DNA of 64,000 nucleotides from Streptomyces longispororuber (GCF_024448165.1 NZ_JAMOLN010000020.1:1-64000); one strand, 5' to 3'. Counted from the first letter of the stretch, positions 42,151-51,783 are shown. The notes: generated from the letters alone by a model not told the origin. Numbers and translations: made by a program.

Positions 42151-44019
42151 ATGGCGGCTGACGCGCAGGACGTAGAGACGGACGAGGAGCTCGAGGGGCT
42201 GCTCGAATTCCTGCGGGACGCGCGGGGATTCGACTTCTCCGGTTACAAGCGCTCGTCCCTGGGACGGCGCATCCGCAAGCGGATGTCGGACGTCGGCATC
42301 GACTCGTACGACGACTACCGCGACCAGCTGGAGACGAACGCGGGCGAGTTCGGCGCCCTGTTCAACACCATTCTGATCAACGTCACCTCGGTCTTCCGCG
42401 ACGCCGACGCCTGGACGTTCCTGCAGCGCGAGGTGGTGCCCGAGCTCCTCGCGCAGGTCGGCGGCGACGAGGAGATCCGGGTGTGGAGCGCGGGCTGCTC
42501 CAGCGGCGAGGAGGCGTACTCGCTGGCCATCATGTTCGCCGAGGCCCTCGGCCTGGAGGAGGCGCTGAACCGGGTCAAGATCTACGGCACCGACGTCGAC
42601 GACGAGGCGCTGCGCGACGCCCGCTCCGGCCTCTACCCCGCCAAGACCCTCGAACCGCTCGCCCCCGAACTGCGCGACAAGTACTTCGAGCAGAACGGCT
42701 CGCAGTACAGCTTCCGCTCCGACCTGCGCCGCCGGGTCATCTTCGGCCGTCACGACATCACCCGCGACGCCCCGATCTCCCGCCTCGACCTGCTCGTGTG
42801 CCGCAACACGCTGATGTACTTCAACGTCGAGGCACAGACGCAGATCATCGACCGGTTCCACTTCGCCCTGCGCGAGGGGGGCTTCCTCTTCCTCGGCAAG
42901 GCCGAGATGCTGCTCAACGACTCCGACCGGTTCGACGTGATGAGCATGCGTCAGCGGGTCTTCCGGCGGCGGCCCGGCGAGTCGTCGACGCCCTACCAGC
43001 CCGTTCCGGTCAAGATGCGGCAGGGTTTCGGGCTGGAGGTCCAGAGCGTGACCCGCAACAGGCAGTTGCGCGACCTCATCCTCGACGCCTCGCCGGGCGC
43101 CGCCCTCGCGGTCGACGTCGACGGCATCGTCGTCCTCATCAACAACCACGCCCGCGTCCAGTTCGGACTGACCGCCAACGACATCGGGCGCCCCTTCCAG
43201 GACCTGGAGATCTCCTACCGTCCCGTCGAGCTGCGCTCCCTGATCGAGCAGGCCACGCACGAGCGCCGCACCCTGCGGGTCAACGGGGCGGAGCGCAGGG
43301 TGGGTGACGACGTCCAGTACTTCGACATCCTCATCCAGCCGCTCGTCGGCTCGGCCGGACTGCCCGCCGCCACCAACATCACCTTCACCGACGTCACGGT
43401 CGCCACGCAGCTCAAGGCCGAGGTCAAGCGGGTGCGCGAGGACCTGGAGACCGCCTACGAGGAACTCCAGTCCACGAACGAAGAGTTGGAGACGACGAAC
43501 GAGGAACTCCAGTCCTCCATCGAGGAGTTGGAGACCACGAACGAGGAACTCCAGTCCACGAACGAGGAGTTGGAGACCACCAACGAGGAACTCCAGTCGG
43601 GCAACGAGGAACTGGAGACCATGAACGAGGAGATGCGGATCCGCAGCGAGGAGCTGGACGAGGCCCGCGCCTTCCTGGAGGGCGTCCTCACCTCCATCGC
43701 GGCCGCCGTCGTCGTCCTCGACAAGGGGTTCAGGGTCAGGAGCTGGAACCGGGGCGCCACCGACCTGTGGGGACTGCGGCAGGACGAGGTGGTCGACGAG
43801 CCGTTCTTCGGCCTGGACTTCGGCCTGCCGACCCAGGACCTGCTCTCCACGGTCGAGGACTGCATGAAGACGCGCAAGCGCGGCGCGACGGCGGTGATCA
43901 ACGCGGTCAACCGGCTGGGCCGCAGCATCACGTGCACCGTCCAGTGCAGCCCGTTCGACGGCCACCGCGGCGGTGTCGTCCTGCTGATGGAAGAAGGCCG
44001 GAGCGACGGTACGGAGTGA
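42151..44019 (+). CDS. CheR methyltransferase fused to two PAS domains and a coiled-coil
   Basis: This 622-residue protein has a CheR N-terminal helical domain (about residues 5-60), an S-adenosylmethionine-dependent methyltransferase domain (about 65-275) with SAGCSSGEEAYSLA near residue 113 and RNTLMYF, a PAS domain (about 300-420), a Glu/Leu-rich coiled-coil (about 430-510) built from 14-residue repeats, and a C-terminal PAS domain (about 515-615). It would methylate Glu residues on a partner protein, controlled by PAS sensing. It is coupled to the CheB gene and followed by two ANTAR proteins. No kinase is encoded nearby. Confidence 0.9.
   Translation: MAADAQDVETDEELEGLLEFLRDARGFDFSGYKRSSLGRRIRKRMSDVGIDSYDDYRDQLETNAGEFGALFNTILINVTSVFRDADAWTFLQREVVPELLAQVGGDEEIRVWSAGCSSGEEAYSLAIMFAEALGLEEALNRVKIYGTDVDDEALRDARSGLYPAKTLEPLAPELRDKYFEQNGSQYSFRSDLRRRVIFGRHDITRDAPISRLDLLVCRNTLMYFNVEAQTQIIDRFHFALREGGFLFLGKAEMLLNDSDRFDVMSMRQRVFRRRPGESSTPYQPVPVKMRQGFGLEVQSVTRNRQLRDLILDASPGAALAVDVDGIVVLINNHARVQFGLTANDIGRPFQDLEISYRPVELRSLIEQATHERRTLRVNGAERRVGDDVQYFDILIQPLVGSAGLPAATNITFTDVTVATQLKAEVKRVREDLETAYEELQSTNEELETTNEELQSSIEELETTNEELQSTNEELETTNEELQSGNEELETMNEEMRIRSEELDEARAFLEGVLTSIAAAVVVLDKGFRVRSWNRGATDLWGLRQDEVVDEPFFGLDFGLPTQDLLSTVEDCMKTRKRGATAVINAVNRLGRSITCTVQCSPFDGHRGGVVLLMEEGRSDGTE
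43459..43668. repeat. 42-base tandem repeats coding the coiled-coil of the CheR-PAS protein
   Basis: Four in-frame units start at 43459, 43501, 43543 and 43585, with a degenerate fifth at 43627. Each encodes 14 residues of the form EELQSTNEELETTN, two heptads. The near-identical units may change copy number. Confidence 0.85.
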
Positions 44020-44042
44020 CTCCGGCGGCGTAGGCTGAGGGC

Positions 44043-44891
44043 ATGACGGCCCGGGACCAAGTGCCCGACGGCGCTGCGACGGTGTGGCAGAGGGCGGTCC
44101 GCGCGCGCGAGCGCGCCGACCGTGAGGAACAGCTGGCCGACAAGCACGAGGCCATCGCCACGGAGACCAGGACCGAGCTGCACTTCAGGATGGCCTACAT
44201 CCATCGCACGACGGCCGCGCGGCACCGGGTGACGGCGGACCTCCTCGAGGCCCACGCCGTCCGTACCGCCGAATGGACGCGCAGAGGCGGTCCGCCGCCC
44301 CTGTTCATGACCGGAGTCGCGGAGGCGTGCGACACCGCGAGCGTGGCGGTGACCCTCATCGACGCGGACAGCAACCAGCTGGCCGCTGCCGCGTCCGACG
44401 AACCGGCCCGCCACGCACAGGACTTGGAGTACGCGCTCGGCGAGGGTCCGGCGCGGGACGCGGTGGCCGCGCTGGTCCCCGTCGCCGCGTCCGGAACCGC
44501 GCTGCGGGCCCGCTGGCCGGGATACGGACCGGCCATCGAGTCGCTCGGTATCGGCCGGGTGGTCGCCGTGCCGCTCCAGGTGCCGGGGGACTGCGTCGGC
44601 GCCCTCGCCGTGTTCGACCCGCGCTCGGCCACCACGGACATCACGCGGTTTGTGTGGGTCGCCGACGCTCTGACCCGCAGTTTCATCCTCGGCCGCGACG
44701 CGGGCGACGGCCTGCTCGGCGAGATCGACCACCGGCCCGAGGTGCACCAGGCCGCCGGAATGGTCTCCGTCCAGATGGGCTGTCACGTCTCGGATGCGCT
44801 GGAACTGGTCAAAGCGCGAGCGTTCGCCGACAGCCGGACCGTCGGCGAGGTGGCCCGGGATATCGTCGCAGGACTACTCAAACTCGGCTGA
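44043..44891 (+). CDS. GAF-ANTAR domain RNA-binding regulator
   Basis: This 282-residue protein has an N-terminal helical region (ARERADREEQLADKHEAIATE), a GAF-type sensor domain (about residues 90-220) and a C-terminal ANTAR domain with VHQAAGMVSVQMGCHVSDALELVKARA. ANTAR domains bind a two-hairpin RNA to prevent termination. It starts 23 bases after the CheR gene. A matching RNA site was not recognised in the window. Confidence 0.85.
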   Translation: MTARDQVPDGAATVWQRAVRARERADREEQLADKHEAIATETRTELHFRMAYIHRTTAARHRVTADLLEAHAVRTAEWTRRGGPPPLFMTGVAEACDTASVAVTLIDADSNQLAAAASDEPARHAQDLEYALGEGPARDAVAALVPVAASGTALRARWPGYGPAIESLGIGRVVAVPLQVPGDCVGALAVFDPRSATTDITRFVWVADALTRSFILGRDAGDGLLGEIDHRPEVHQAAGMVSVQMGCHVSDALELVKARAFADSRTVGEVARDIVAGLLKLG

Positions 44892-44903
44892 GAGGTCGCC
44901 ACC

Positions 44904-45629
44904 GTGACGCTGCAGGAGCAGGAACTTGCCGCGGTCTTCGCCCAGTTGACGGGGGAAGCCGCCCGCGATCCGCTCGACACGCAGGCCCTGCTCGCCGCCC
45001 TCGTGGAGAGCAGCAGGCGGTTGTTCGGCGCGCGTGGAGCGATCGTCCAGTACACCCCGGGCGGCGCCGCCGCGATCCAGACCGACGGCACCGACGGCGC
45101 ACTCCAGGCACTGGCCGCGGACGCGGTCGGCTGGCGGGAGGGGCCCGGCCACGACGCCCGTACGACGGGCTGCGCCCTCATCGACGTGGACGTGGCCACG
45201 CATCCCACGCAGGTGCGCTGGCCACGCTGGTCCCCGCGCGTCCTGGCTCTCGGCCACGGCCGCGTCACGGCGCTGCCGCTGTTCTCCAAGGACGGCCCGG
45301 CCGGCTCCCTGGTCCTGTTCACGGCGCCCGGCAGTCTCCTCGACGAGCGGGCCCTGAAACTGTCCCGCTCCCTCGCCGATATCGCGGGACACACCCTGTC
45401 CCTGCAGCGTGAGGTGAGCGAGAGCCGGGTGCTGGCGGGGCAGCTGGAGCACGCCCTGTCCAGCCGGGTCGTCGTCGAACAGGCCAAGGGCATCCTCGCC
45501 GCCCGGCACGAACTCACCCTCGAAGCGGCCTTCGCCCGGTTACGCCGCTACGCGCGATCCCGCCAGCGAAAGGTCGCCGACGTGGCCCGGGAAGTCATCG
45601 AGGGCCGTATCGAACTCCCCACCGACTGA
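44904..45629 (+). CDS. GAF-ANTAR domain protein
   Basis: This 241-residue protein has an N-terminal GAF domain (about residues 22-150) and a C-terminal ANTAR domain with SSRVVVEQAKGILAARHELTLEAAFARLRRYAR. It starts with GTG 12 bases after the previous ANTAR gene and shares its role as a likely antiterminator. Its tail lies 7 bases from the convergent DUF1269 gene. Confidence 0.87.
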   Translation: MTLQEQELAAVFAQLTGEAARDPLDTQALLAALVESSRRLFGARGAIVQYTPGGAAAIQTDGTDGALQALAADAVGWREGPGHDARTTGCALIDVDVATHPTQVRWPRWSPRVLALGHGRVTALPLFSKDGPAGSLVLFTAPGSLLDERALKLSRSLADIAGHTLSLQREVSESRVLAGQLEHALSSRVVVEQAKGILAARHELTLEAAFARLRRYARSRQRKVADVAREVIEGRIELPTD

Positions 45630-45636
45630 AAGAACC

Positions 45637-46206
45637 TCAGGCTTCCGCAGGCTGCGCCGTGTCCGGCGCCGTCTCCTGCGCACTCGCCTGTGTGTCGTGC
45701 TGTGCGCCGTGCTTCTCCTGCGCGGCCTTCAGCATGTCGCGCAGCTGCTCCTCCTCCTCGTTGCTCAGCGAGGTCTGCACCAACTGCCCGCCGAACTGGG
45801 CCAGTTCCGGCACGACCTTGTCCTTGGCGGCCTGCTTCACCAGCACGAACAGCGCTGCCGCGCCCGGCCGCAGGTTCTGACTGAGCTCCTTCATGAAGTT
45901 GTCGTTGATCCCGGTGTCCGTCATGGCCCCGCCGGCCGCACCGGCGGCCGCGCCCACGGCGGCCCCCACGAACGGCACGAGGAACAGCAGCCCGATGACC
46001 CCACCCCACAGCGCCCCGCCCGCGGCGCCCATCGCGGTGTGGTTCACGGCCTGGTGCAGCTTGATCTTCCCGTCGCTCTCCCGCCGCTCGACCACGACGA
46101 TGTCCTCGAGCTCGACGAGGTGCTCCTTGGTCATCGCGAGGATCTTGTCCCGGACCTGCTGGGCGGTCGCGAGATCGTTGTAGGCGACGACGAACAGATT
46201 GCTCAT
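45637..46206 (-). CDS. DUF1269 membrane protein
   Basis: This 189-residue protein starts [18 protein letters not shown] and has a glycine/alanine-rich hydrophobic segment ([31 protein letters not shown]) that forms one or two membrane passes or an inserted hairpin. The tail is Gln/Ala-rich. DUF1269 proteins are uncharacterised. I chose ATG 46206, with GGAGGAG 7 bases upstream, over an in-frame ATG at 46227. Confidence 0.85.
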   Translation of the reverse strand: MSNLFVVAYNDLATAQQVRDKILAMTKEHLVELEDIVVVERRESDGKIKLHQAVNHTAMGAAGGALWGGVIGLLFLVPFVGAAVGAAAGAAGGAMTDTGINDNFMKELSQNLRPGAAALFVLVKQAAKDKVVPELAQFGGQLVQTSLSNEEEEQLRDMLKAAQEKHGAQHDTQASAQETAPDTAQPAEA

Positions 46207-46316
46207 GGCTGCACTCCTCCGAGGCATTCAGTGCGGGCGATCTCGCCCGAGTTTAGGAGTGTTTGCCCCACTCCGCACGAGGAGGCGACCGGGCCGGACC
46301 CGACCGGGAATGCACG

Positions 46317-46349
46317 AGGGCCGGTGCCCCACGGGGGGACACCGGCCCT
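46317..46349 (-). terminator. Terminator of glnA
   Basis: AGGGCCGGTG (46317-46326) and CACCGGCCCT (46340-46349) are perfect 10-base complements beginning 20 bases past the glnA stop. Confidence 0.8.
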
Positions 46350-46368
46350 TGGCTGTGCTCGGGTCGAC

Positions 46369-47778
46369 TTAGATGTCGAAGTACAGCTCGAACTCGTGCG
46401 GGTGCGGGCGCAGCTGGATCGGGGCGATCTCGTTCGTGCGCTTGTAGTCGATCCACGTCTCGATCAGGTCGGACGTGAAGACGCCGCCGGCCTGCAGGTA
46501 CTCGTTGTCCGCCTCCAGGGCGTCGAGGACCGCGGGGAGCGAGGTCGGGACCTGCTGGACGTTCGCGTGCTCCTCGGGAGCCAGCTCGTAGAGGTCCTTG
46601 TCGATCGGCTCGGCCGGCTCGATCTTGTTCTTGACGCCGTCCAGGCCCGCCATCAGGAGCGCCGAGAAGGCGAGGTACGGGTTCGAGGACGGGTCGGGCG
46701 CGCGGAACTCGACGCGCTTGGCCTTCGGGTTCGAGCCCGTGATCGGGATGCGCATGGCCGCGGAGCGGTTGCGCTGCGAGTACACCATGTTGACCGGGGC
46801 CTCGAAGCCCGGGACCAGGCGGTGGTACGAGTTCACCGTCGGGTTGGTGAAGGCGAGCAGCGACGGGGCGTGCTTCAGGATGCCGCCGATGTAGTAGCGC
46901 GCCATGTCCGAGAGGCCCGCGTAGCCCTGCTCGTCGTAGAAGAGCGGCTCGCCGCCGGCCCACAGGGACTGGTGGACGTGCATGCCCGAGCCGTTGTCAC
47001 CGAAGATCGGCTTCGGCATGAAGGTCGCGGTCTTGTTGTTGCGCCAGGCGACGTTCTTCACGATGTACTTGAAGAGCATCAGGTCGTCGGCCGCGGCCAG
47101 CAGCGTGTTGAACTTGTAGTTGATCTCGGCCTGGCCGGCGGTGCCCACCTCGTGGTGCTGGCGCTCGACCTGGAGGCCGTTCTTGTCCAGCTCCAGGGAG
47201 ATCTCGGCGCGCAGGTCGGCGAAGTGGTCGACCGGCGGGGCCGGGAAGTAGCCGCCCTTGTAGCGGACCTTGTAGCCGCGGTTGTTCTCGACGGCGCCGG
47301 TGTTCCAGGCGCCCGCCTCGGAGTCGATCTCGTAGATCGACTTGTTGGCGGAGGTCTCGAAGCGCACCGAGTCGAAGACGTAGAACTCGGCCTCGGGGCC
47401 GAAGTACGCGGTGTCGGCGATGCCGGTGGAGGCGAGGTACGCCTCGGCCTTCTTCGCCACGTTGCGCGGGTCACGGGAGTACTGCTCGCCCGTGATCGGG
47501 TCGTGGATGAAGAAGTTGACGTTCAGCGTCTTGTCGCGGCGGAAGGGGTCCACGCGGGCGGTGGAGAGGTCCGCGCGCAGCGCCATGTCGGACTCGTGGA
47601 TGGCCTGGAAACCGCGGATCGACGAGCCGTCGAAGGCGAGCTCCTCGGTCGGGTCGAACGCCGCAGCCGGCACCGTGAAGTGCTGCATCACACCCGGCAG
47701 GTCGCAGAACCGTACGTCGACGAACTTGACGTCCTCGTCCGCGATGAACTTCTTGGCGTCATCGGCGTTCTGGAACAT
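46369..47778 (-). CDS. glnA: Glutamine synthetase I (GSI-beta)
   Basis: This 469-residue enzyme, the usual length for Streptomyces GlnA, is the main glutamine synthetase. It has [47 protein letters not shown] and the adenylylation loop [10 protein letters not shown] with the modifiable Tyr397. GlnE at 10205 would control it there. AGGAGGAG precedes the ATG. A GlnR box lies 100 bases upstream. The products of glnA and glnII are the cell's two routes for ammonium assimilation. Confidence 0.97.
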   Translation of the reverse strand: MFQNADDAKKFIADEDVKFVDVRFCDLPGVMQHFTVPAAAFDPTEELAFDGSSIRGFQAIHESDMALRADLSTARVDPFRRDKTLNVNFFIHDPITGEQYSRDPRNVAKKAEAYLASTGIADTAYFGPEAEFYVFDSVRFETSANKSIYEIDSEAGAWNTGAVENNRGYKVRYKGGYFPAPPVDHFADLRAEISLELDKNGLQVERQHHEVGTAGQAEINYKFNTLLAAADDLMLFKYIVKNVAWRNNKTATFMPKPIFGDNGSGMHVHQSLWAGGEPLFYDEQGYAGLSDMARYYIGGILKHAPSLLAFTNPTVNSYHRLVPGFEAPVNMVYSQRNRSAAMRIPITGSNPKAKRVEFRAPDPSSNPYLAFSALLMAGLDGVKNKIEPAEPIDKDLYELAPEEHANVQQVPTSLPAVLDALEADNEYLQAGGVFTSDLIETWIDYKRTNEIAPIQLRPHPHEFELYFDI

Positions 47779-47876
47779 CCAACTCCTCCTACTCCCACCC
47801 AGGGAGGGGCGGGGTTGCAGCTCGGTCGTGCGGCCAGTGCGGTGGCACACGCTGGACCCGACCATAGGCAGACGGG

Positions 47877-47914
47877 ATTTCTCAAGCATGACCCATTTGT
47901 TTCGCCGAAGTTAA
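47877..47914 (-). promoter_or_regulatory. GlnR binding box of the glnA promoter
   Basis: On the coding strand the boxes read TTAAC, GAAAC, GTCAT and GAAAT with exact 6-base spacers. The layout is the double a/b GlnR pattern, as at glnII. It lies about 100 bases before the glnA start and 53 bases from the divergent RDD gene, which may share control. Confidence 0.88.
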
Positions 47915-47966
47915 CCGGAGCGGGGGCCGGAGCCTGCCTCCGCCTGGCGCGCAGTACCGTTGATGC

Positions 47967-48434
47967 GTGGACAACAGGGAAGCAATGGGATCGTGGCTGT
48001 CCGGGCCCCGCGAGGCCTTGGAACAGTCGGGCGCGGACTTCGGATACCGCGGGGAGCAGCTCGGTCTGCCCGAGCACGGACCCGGTTCCATCGCCCGCCC
48101 CGGGCGGCGCATCGGGGCCCTCGTCGTCGACTGGGCGCTGTGCATGCTGATCGCATACGGCCTGATCACGCACGGCTACAACCAGGCGACCGGGAACTGG
48201 GCGCTGCTGATCTTCTTCGCTCTGGGGGTGTTCACGGTCGGCACGATCGGTTGCACCCCGGGCAAGCGGCTGTTCGGGTTGCGGGTGGTCTCGGAGGCCG
48301 GGGGGCGGCTGGGCATCGGCCGGGTCGTCGTCCGGACGCTGCTGCTCTGTGTGGCCGTCCCCGCGCTGATCTGGGACCGCGACGGCCGCGGCCTCCACGA
48401 CCGCCTCGCGAAGTCGGTCGAAGTCCGCATCTGA
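47967..48434 (+). CDS. RDD family membrane protein
   Basis: This 155-residue protein has the RDD-type first helix ARPGRRIGALVVDWALCMLIAYGL with the Arg and Asp that give the family its name, then FFALGVFTVGTIGCTPGKRLFGLRVV and DRDGRGLHDRLAKSVEV at the end. Such proteins have two to four membrane helices; some are Na+/H+ or toxin-resistance related but most are unknown. It starts with GTG and is divergent from glnA. Confidence 0.87.
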   Translation: MDNREAMGSWLSGPREALEQSGADFGYRGEQLGLPEHGPGSIARPGRRIGALVVDWALCMLIAYGLITHGYNQATGNWALLIFFALGVFTVGTIGCTPGKRLFGLRVVSEAGGRLGIGRVVVRTLLLCVAVPALIWDRDGRGLHDRLAKSVEVRI

Positions 48435-48479
48435 CCGTCTGCGGGCGCGGGTCGGGTGCGGGGTGGGTGCGGACTGGCG

Positions 48480-48560
48480 GCGCCCCTTGAGATGGCGCAC
48501 GCAGTGCGCATCTCCAGGGGCGCGGGGAACTGCGCGACCAGCCCCCACCGGACCCCGCAG
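48480..48560 (+). repeat. Intergenic hairpin repeat, copy 5 (longest stem)
   Basis: The core AGGGGCGCGGGGAACTGCGC (48516 on) is preceded by a long stem: GCGCCCCT, GAGATG and CGCAC on the left pair with GTGCG, CATCTC and AGGGGCGC on the right (48480-48523), leaving three single-base bulges. The hairpin letters differ from other copies but the layout is the same. It lies between convergent RDD and DUF4191 genes. Confidence 0.8.
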
Positions 48561-48584
48561 CCGAACGACAGCACGGCATGACGA

Positions 48585-48619
48585 AAGGGCGCTCCGGGAC
48601 CACGTCCCGGAGCGCCCTT
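48585..48619. terminator. Strong terminator of the DUF4191 gene
   Basis: AAGGGCGCTCCGGGAC-CAC-GTCCCGGAGCGCCCTT is a perfect 16-base stem with a 3-base loop, 22 bases past the DUF4191 stop. Confidence 0.88.
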
Positions 48620-48640
48620 CCCACGTAGACAGCGGCAGCG

Positions 48641-49342
48641 TCACCGCATCTTGCCGCCCCCCTTGGGCATCCGCATCCCCTTCGGCATGGGCCCCTTCGG
48701 CAGCGGCATGTTCGACATCAGGTCGCCCATCGCCCGGAGCCGGTCGTTGGTCGCCGTGACCTGCGGACCGCCCAGCACGCGGGGCAGCTTCAGCATCGTG
48801 GTGCGGAGCTTCTTCAGCGGTACCTGGTCCTCGCCGTTGCCGACGAGGATGTCGTGCACCGGCACGTCCGCCACGATGCGGGCCATCTTCTTCTTCTCGG
48901 CCGCCAGCAGCGACTTCACCCGGTTCGGGTTGCCCTCGGCGACGAGCACGATGCCGGCCTTGCCGACCGCACGGTGCACGACGTCCTGGCTGCGGTTCAT
49001 CGCGACCGCGGGGGTCGTCGTCCAGCCGCGCCCGATGTTGTCGAGCACCGCGGCAGCCGCGCCGGGCTGGCCCTCCATCTGCCCGAAGGCCGCTCGCTCG
49101 GCACGGCGTCCGAAGACGATCGCCATCGCGAGGAAGGCGAGCAGGAAGCCGAGAATTCCGAGATAGACCGGGTGACCGATCAAGAAGCCGATCGCGAGGA
49201 AGACACCGAAGGTGACGATTCCCACAGCCGCGAGTACAAGACCGATCTTCGAATCGGCCTTGCGGGTCATCTTGTAGGTCAGAGCGATCTGCTTGAGTCG
49301 CCCTGGATTCGCAGCGTCCGCTGCAGGTTCCTTCCTCGCCAT
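48641..49342 (-). CDS. DUF4191 membrane protein
   Basis: This 233-residue protein has a basic N-terminus, two membrane helices (about residues 33-55 and 58-78) and a cytoplasmic C-terminal domain ending in a Met/Pro/Lys/Gly-rich tail (KGPMPKGMRMPKGGGKMR). DUF4191 is conserved beside lipA across actinobacteria; its function is unknown. The small protein gene lies 31 bases upstream on the same strand and lipA beyond it. Confidence 0.88.
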   Translation of the reverse strand: MARKEPAADAANPGRLKQIALTYKMTRKADSKIGLVLAAVGIVTFGVFLAIGFLIGHPVYLGILGFLLAFLAMAIVFGRRAERAAFGQMEGQPGAAAAVLDNIGRGWTTTPAVAMNRSQDVVHRAVGKAGIVLVAEGNPNRVKSLLAAEKKKMARIVADVPVHDILVGNGEDQVPLKKLRTTMLKLPRVLGGPQVTATNDRLRAMGDLMSNMPLPKGPMPKGMRMPKGGGKMR

Positions 49343-49373
49343 GCCTGAAGTCTACGTGGCCGTGGAAGCGGTA

Positions 49374-49571
49374 TCAGCCCCGGGCTGCGACGGATTCGAG
49401 GACGCGCTGCGCCTCGACCCGGTCCTTGGCGCGGCGGCGGTCCTCCAGGACGGAGGTCCAGGCGTTGCGGCGAGCGGTGCGCTGGCCACTGCTCATGAGC
49501 AGTGACTCGACGACGCGCAGGGCGTCGGTGAACGTCGGGATCGCGGTGGCGCGTACGGGCGCGGCCTGCAT
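49374..49571 (-). CDS. Small conserved basic protein (65 residues)
   Basis: This short protein has the text RVVESLLMSSGQRTARRNAWTSV and EDRRRAKDRVEAQRVLESVAAR, a helical and strongly charged protein with no recognised domain. GGGGGGA lies 8 bases before the ATG, and a promoter-like pair is upstream (49649-49677). It is the likely first gene of the unit with DUF4191. Function unknown. Confidence 0.7.
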   Translation of the reverse strand: MQAAPVRATAIPTFTDALRVVESLLMSSGQRTARRNAWTSVLEDRRRAKDRVEAQRVLESVAARG

Positions 49572-49648
49572 GGTTGAGGTCCCCCCTCAGAGACGGGTCT
49601 CGGCTTTGGCTAGGGGTGCACGAGCGGTGATTTCAGGGTCACTGATTG

Positions 49649-49677
49649 GTGTTACCAGGGCGTGACCGGGCGGTCAA
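49649..49677 (-). promoter_or_regulatory. Candidate vegetative promoter of the small protein/DUF4191 unit
   Basis: On the minus strand TTGACC (49672-49677) and TAACAC (49649-49654) are separated by 17 bases, the ideal spacer for the housekeeping sigma factor. Confidence 0.6.
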
Positions 49678-49714
49678 ACACCAATGAAGCCTTGACGCTC
49701 GCGCCTCGAACACT

Positions 49715-49765
49715 GACGCGGCCCTGACGGTCCCCCTCAGCTGCGGGGACGGCCAGGGCCGCGTC
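49715..49765. terminator. Terminator of lipA
   Basis: GACGCGGCCCTG (49715-49726) and CAGGGCCGCGTC (49754-49765) form a 12-base perfect outer stem, with an inner GTCCCC/GGGGAC stem. It lies 67 bases past the lipA stop. Confidence 0.8.
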
Positions 49766-49831
49766 TTACCGGCCACTACCGATCAGTAGTCACTTGTGCG
49801 TGAATTCACACGGTCCGGGTTCGCCGGACGC

Positions 49832-50797
49832 TCAGACCGCCTGCGACGCGACGTACGCGCCGCGCTTCTCGATCGCCATCTGGTAGAGCCGGCCGGCCCG
49901 GTACGAGGAGCGGACCAGCGGGCCCGACATGACGCCGGAGAAGCCGATCTGCTCGGCCTCGTCCTTCAGCTCCACGAACTCGTTCGGCTTGACCCAGCGC
50001 TCCACGGGGTGGTGCCGCACGGACGGGCGCAGGTACTGCGTGATGGTGATCAGCTCGCAGCCGGCCTCGTGCAGCTGGCGCAGCGCCTCGGAGACCTCTT
50101 CGCGGGTCTCGCCCATGCCGAGGATCAGGTTCGACTTCGTCACGAGGCCGCACTCGCGGGCCTCGGTGATGACCTTGAGCGAGCGGTCGTAGCGGAAGCC
50201 GGGGCGGATCCGCTTGAAGATGCGCGGGACCGTCTCGACGTTGTGCGCGAAGACCTCGGGGCGCGAGGAGAAGACCTCGGCCAGCTGCTCGGGCACCGCG
50301 TTGAAGTCGGGGGCGAGGAGCTCGACCTTGGTGCGGCCCTCGGCGCGGTCGGCGGTCTGGGCGTGGATCTGGCGGACCGTCTCCGCGTACAGCCAGGCGC
50401 CGCCGTCCTCCAGGTCGTCGCGCGCGACGCCGGTGATCGTGGCGTAGTTCAGGTCCATCGTGACGACGGACTCGCCGACCCGGCGGGGCTCGTCGCGGTC
50501 GAGGGCCTCGGGCTTGCCGGTGTCGATCTGGCAGAAGTCGCAGCGGCGCGTGCACTGGTCACCGCCGATGAGGAACGTGGCCTCGCGGTCCTCCCAGCAC
50601 TCGTAGATGTTGGGACAGCCCGCTTCCTGGCAGACCGTGTGCAGGCCCTCGGACTTCACGAGGTTCTGCATCTTCGTGTACTCGGGGCCCATTTTCGCCC
50701 GGGTCTTGATCCACTCGGGCTTGCGCTCGATGGGGGTCTGGGCGTTACGGACCTCCAGGCGCAGCATCTTGCGTCCGTCGGGTGCGACTGCGGACAC
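49832..50797 (-). CDS. lipA: Lipoyl synthase
   Basis: This 321-residue radical-SAM enzyme inserts two sulfurs into octanoyl groups on the E2 and GcvH proteins. It carries both [4Fe-4S] motifs: the N-terminal [12 protein letters not shown] and the radical-[11 protein letters not shown], plus the terminal RSSYRAG Ser ligand segment. GGGAG lies 6 bases before the GTG start at 50797. It works after LipB, encoded upstream. Confidence 0.97.
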   Translation of the reverse strand: MSAVAPDGRKMLRLEVRNAQTPIERKPEWIKTRAKMGPEYTKMQNLVKSEGLHTVCQEAGCPNIYECWEDREATFLIGGDQCTRRCDFCQIDTGKPEALDRDEPRRVGESVVTMDLNYATITGVARDDLEDGGAWLYAETVRQIHAQTADRAEGRTKVELLAPDFNAVPEQLAEVFSSRPEVFAHNVETVPRIFKRIRPGFRYDRSLKVITEARECGLVTKSNLILGMGETREEVSEALRQLHEAGCELITITQYLRPSVRHHPVERWVKPNEFVELKDEAEQIGFSGVMSGPLVRSSYRAGRLYQMAIEKRGAYVASQAV

Positions 50798-50911
50798 GAC
50801 CGGCTCCCTAAAGCTTTGATTCCTCGGCGTACATCAGGGTACGCCCGTGATGTTCATGGCCCTTACGGATGGCCAACCTCTGGCCATCGGGGTGCATTCC
50901 CCCGGGGCCGG

Positions 50912-51721
50912 TCAGGCGGACGCCGCCGCGTTCTCGATGACGCGCGGCTTGAGGTCCGCGTTCCCCAGGACCGCCTGCAGATGCTTCTCGGCCACGGGCA
51001 GCACCTCGTCCATCGTGACCTCGCGGCCGAGCTCGTACGAGAGGGAGGTCACGCCCGCGTCGCGGATGCCGCACGGGATGATCTTGTCGAAGTTCGACGT
51101 GTCCGGGTTCACGTTCAGCGCGAAGCCGTGCATCGTGACGCCCTTGGCGACGCGGATGCCCATGGCGCAGATCTTGCGGTCCTCGTGGCGCTGGCCCGCG
51201 TTCGACGGCGCGTACTCCGGGCCGACGAGGCGGTGGTCGAACTCCTCGTCCTCGCTGCTCAGGCGCGGATTGAAGTCGAGGGACAAGCCGCCGAGACCCG
51301 TGCGCCGCTCGATCGGGTCGCCGAGGACCCAGACGCCCGCCCGGCCCTCGACGCGCGCGGCCTCGATGCCGAACTCGGCGCAGACCGCGATCATCGCGTC
51401 CTCCAGGCGGCGCAGGTGCGCGACCACGTCCACGGGGCGCGGCAGCTTCTGGATCGGGTAGCCGACGAGCTGGCCGGGACCGTGCCAGGTGATCTTGCCG
51501 CCGCGGTCCACGTCGATGACGGGGGTGCCGTCCAGCGGACGCTCCTCGGGGGCGGTGCGACGGCCCGCGGTGTAGACCGGCGGGTGCTCCAGGAGCAGAC
51601 AGGTGTCGGGGATCTCGTCCGCGAACCGGGCGGCGTGCACCCGGCGCTGCTCGTCCCAGGCGACCTGGTACTCGACCATGTCCGCACCGAACCCCATGCG
51701 GACGAACCGGAACTCACTCAC
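50912..51721 (-). CDS. lipB: Lipoyl(octanoyl) transferase
   Basis: This 269-residue enzyme moves octanoyl from acyl-carrier protein to the lipoyl domains. Signature segments are [28 protein letters not shown] text and [19 protein letters not shown], and the [12 protein letters not shown]ys that acts as acyl carrier. GGGAGG lies 8 bases before the GTG. It lies 114 bases upstream of lipA on the same strand. Confidence 0.96.
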   Translation of the reverse strand: MSEFRFVRMGFGADMVEYQVAWDEQRRVHAARFADEIPDTCLLLEHPPVYTAGRRTAPEERPLDGTPVIDVDRGGKITWHGPGQLVGYPIQKLPRPVDVVAHLRRLEDAMIAVCAEFGIEAARVEGRAGVWVLGDPIERRTGLGGLSLDFNPRLSSEDEEFDHRLVGPEYAPSNAGQRHEDRKICAMGIRVAKGVTMHGFALNVNPDTSNFDKIIPCGIRDAGVTSLSYELGREVTMDEVLPVAEKHLQAVLGNADLKPRVIENAAASA

Positions 51722-51783
51722 GGCCAGCGCCTCCCTAGAACTTCACCGTGCACACATCGCGCCCCGAACCACTGTACGGCGGC

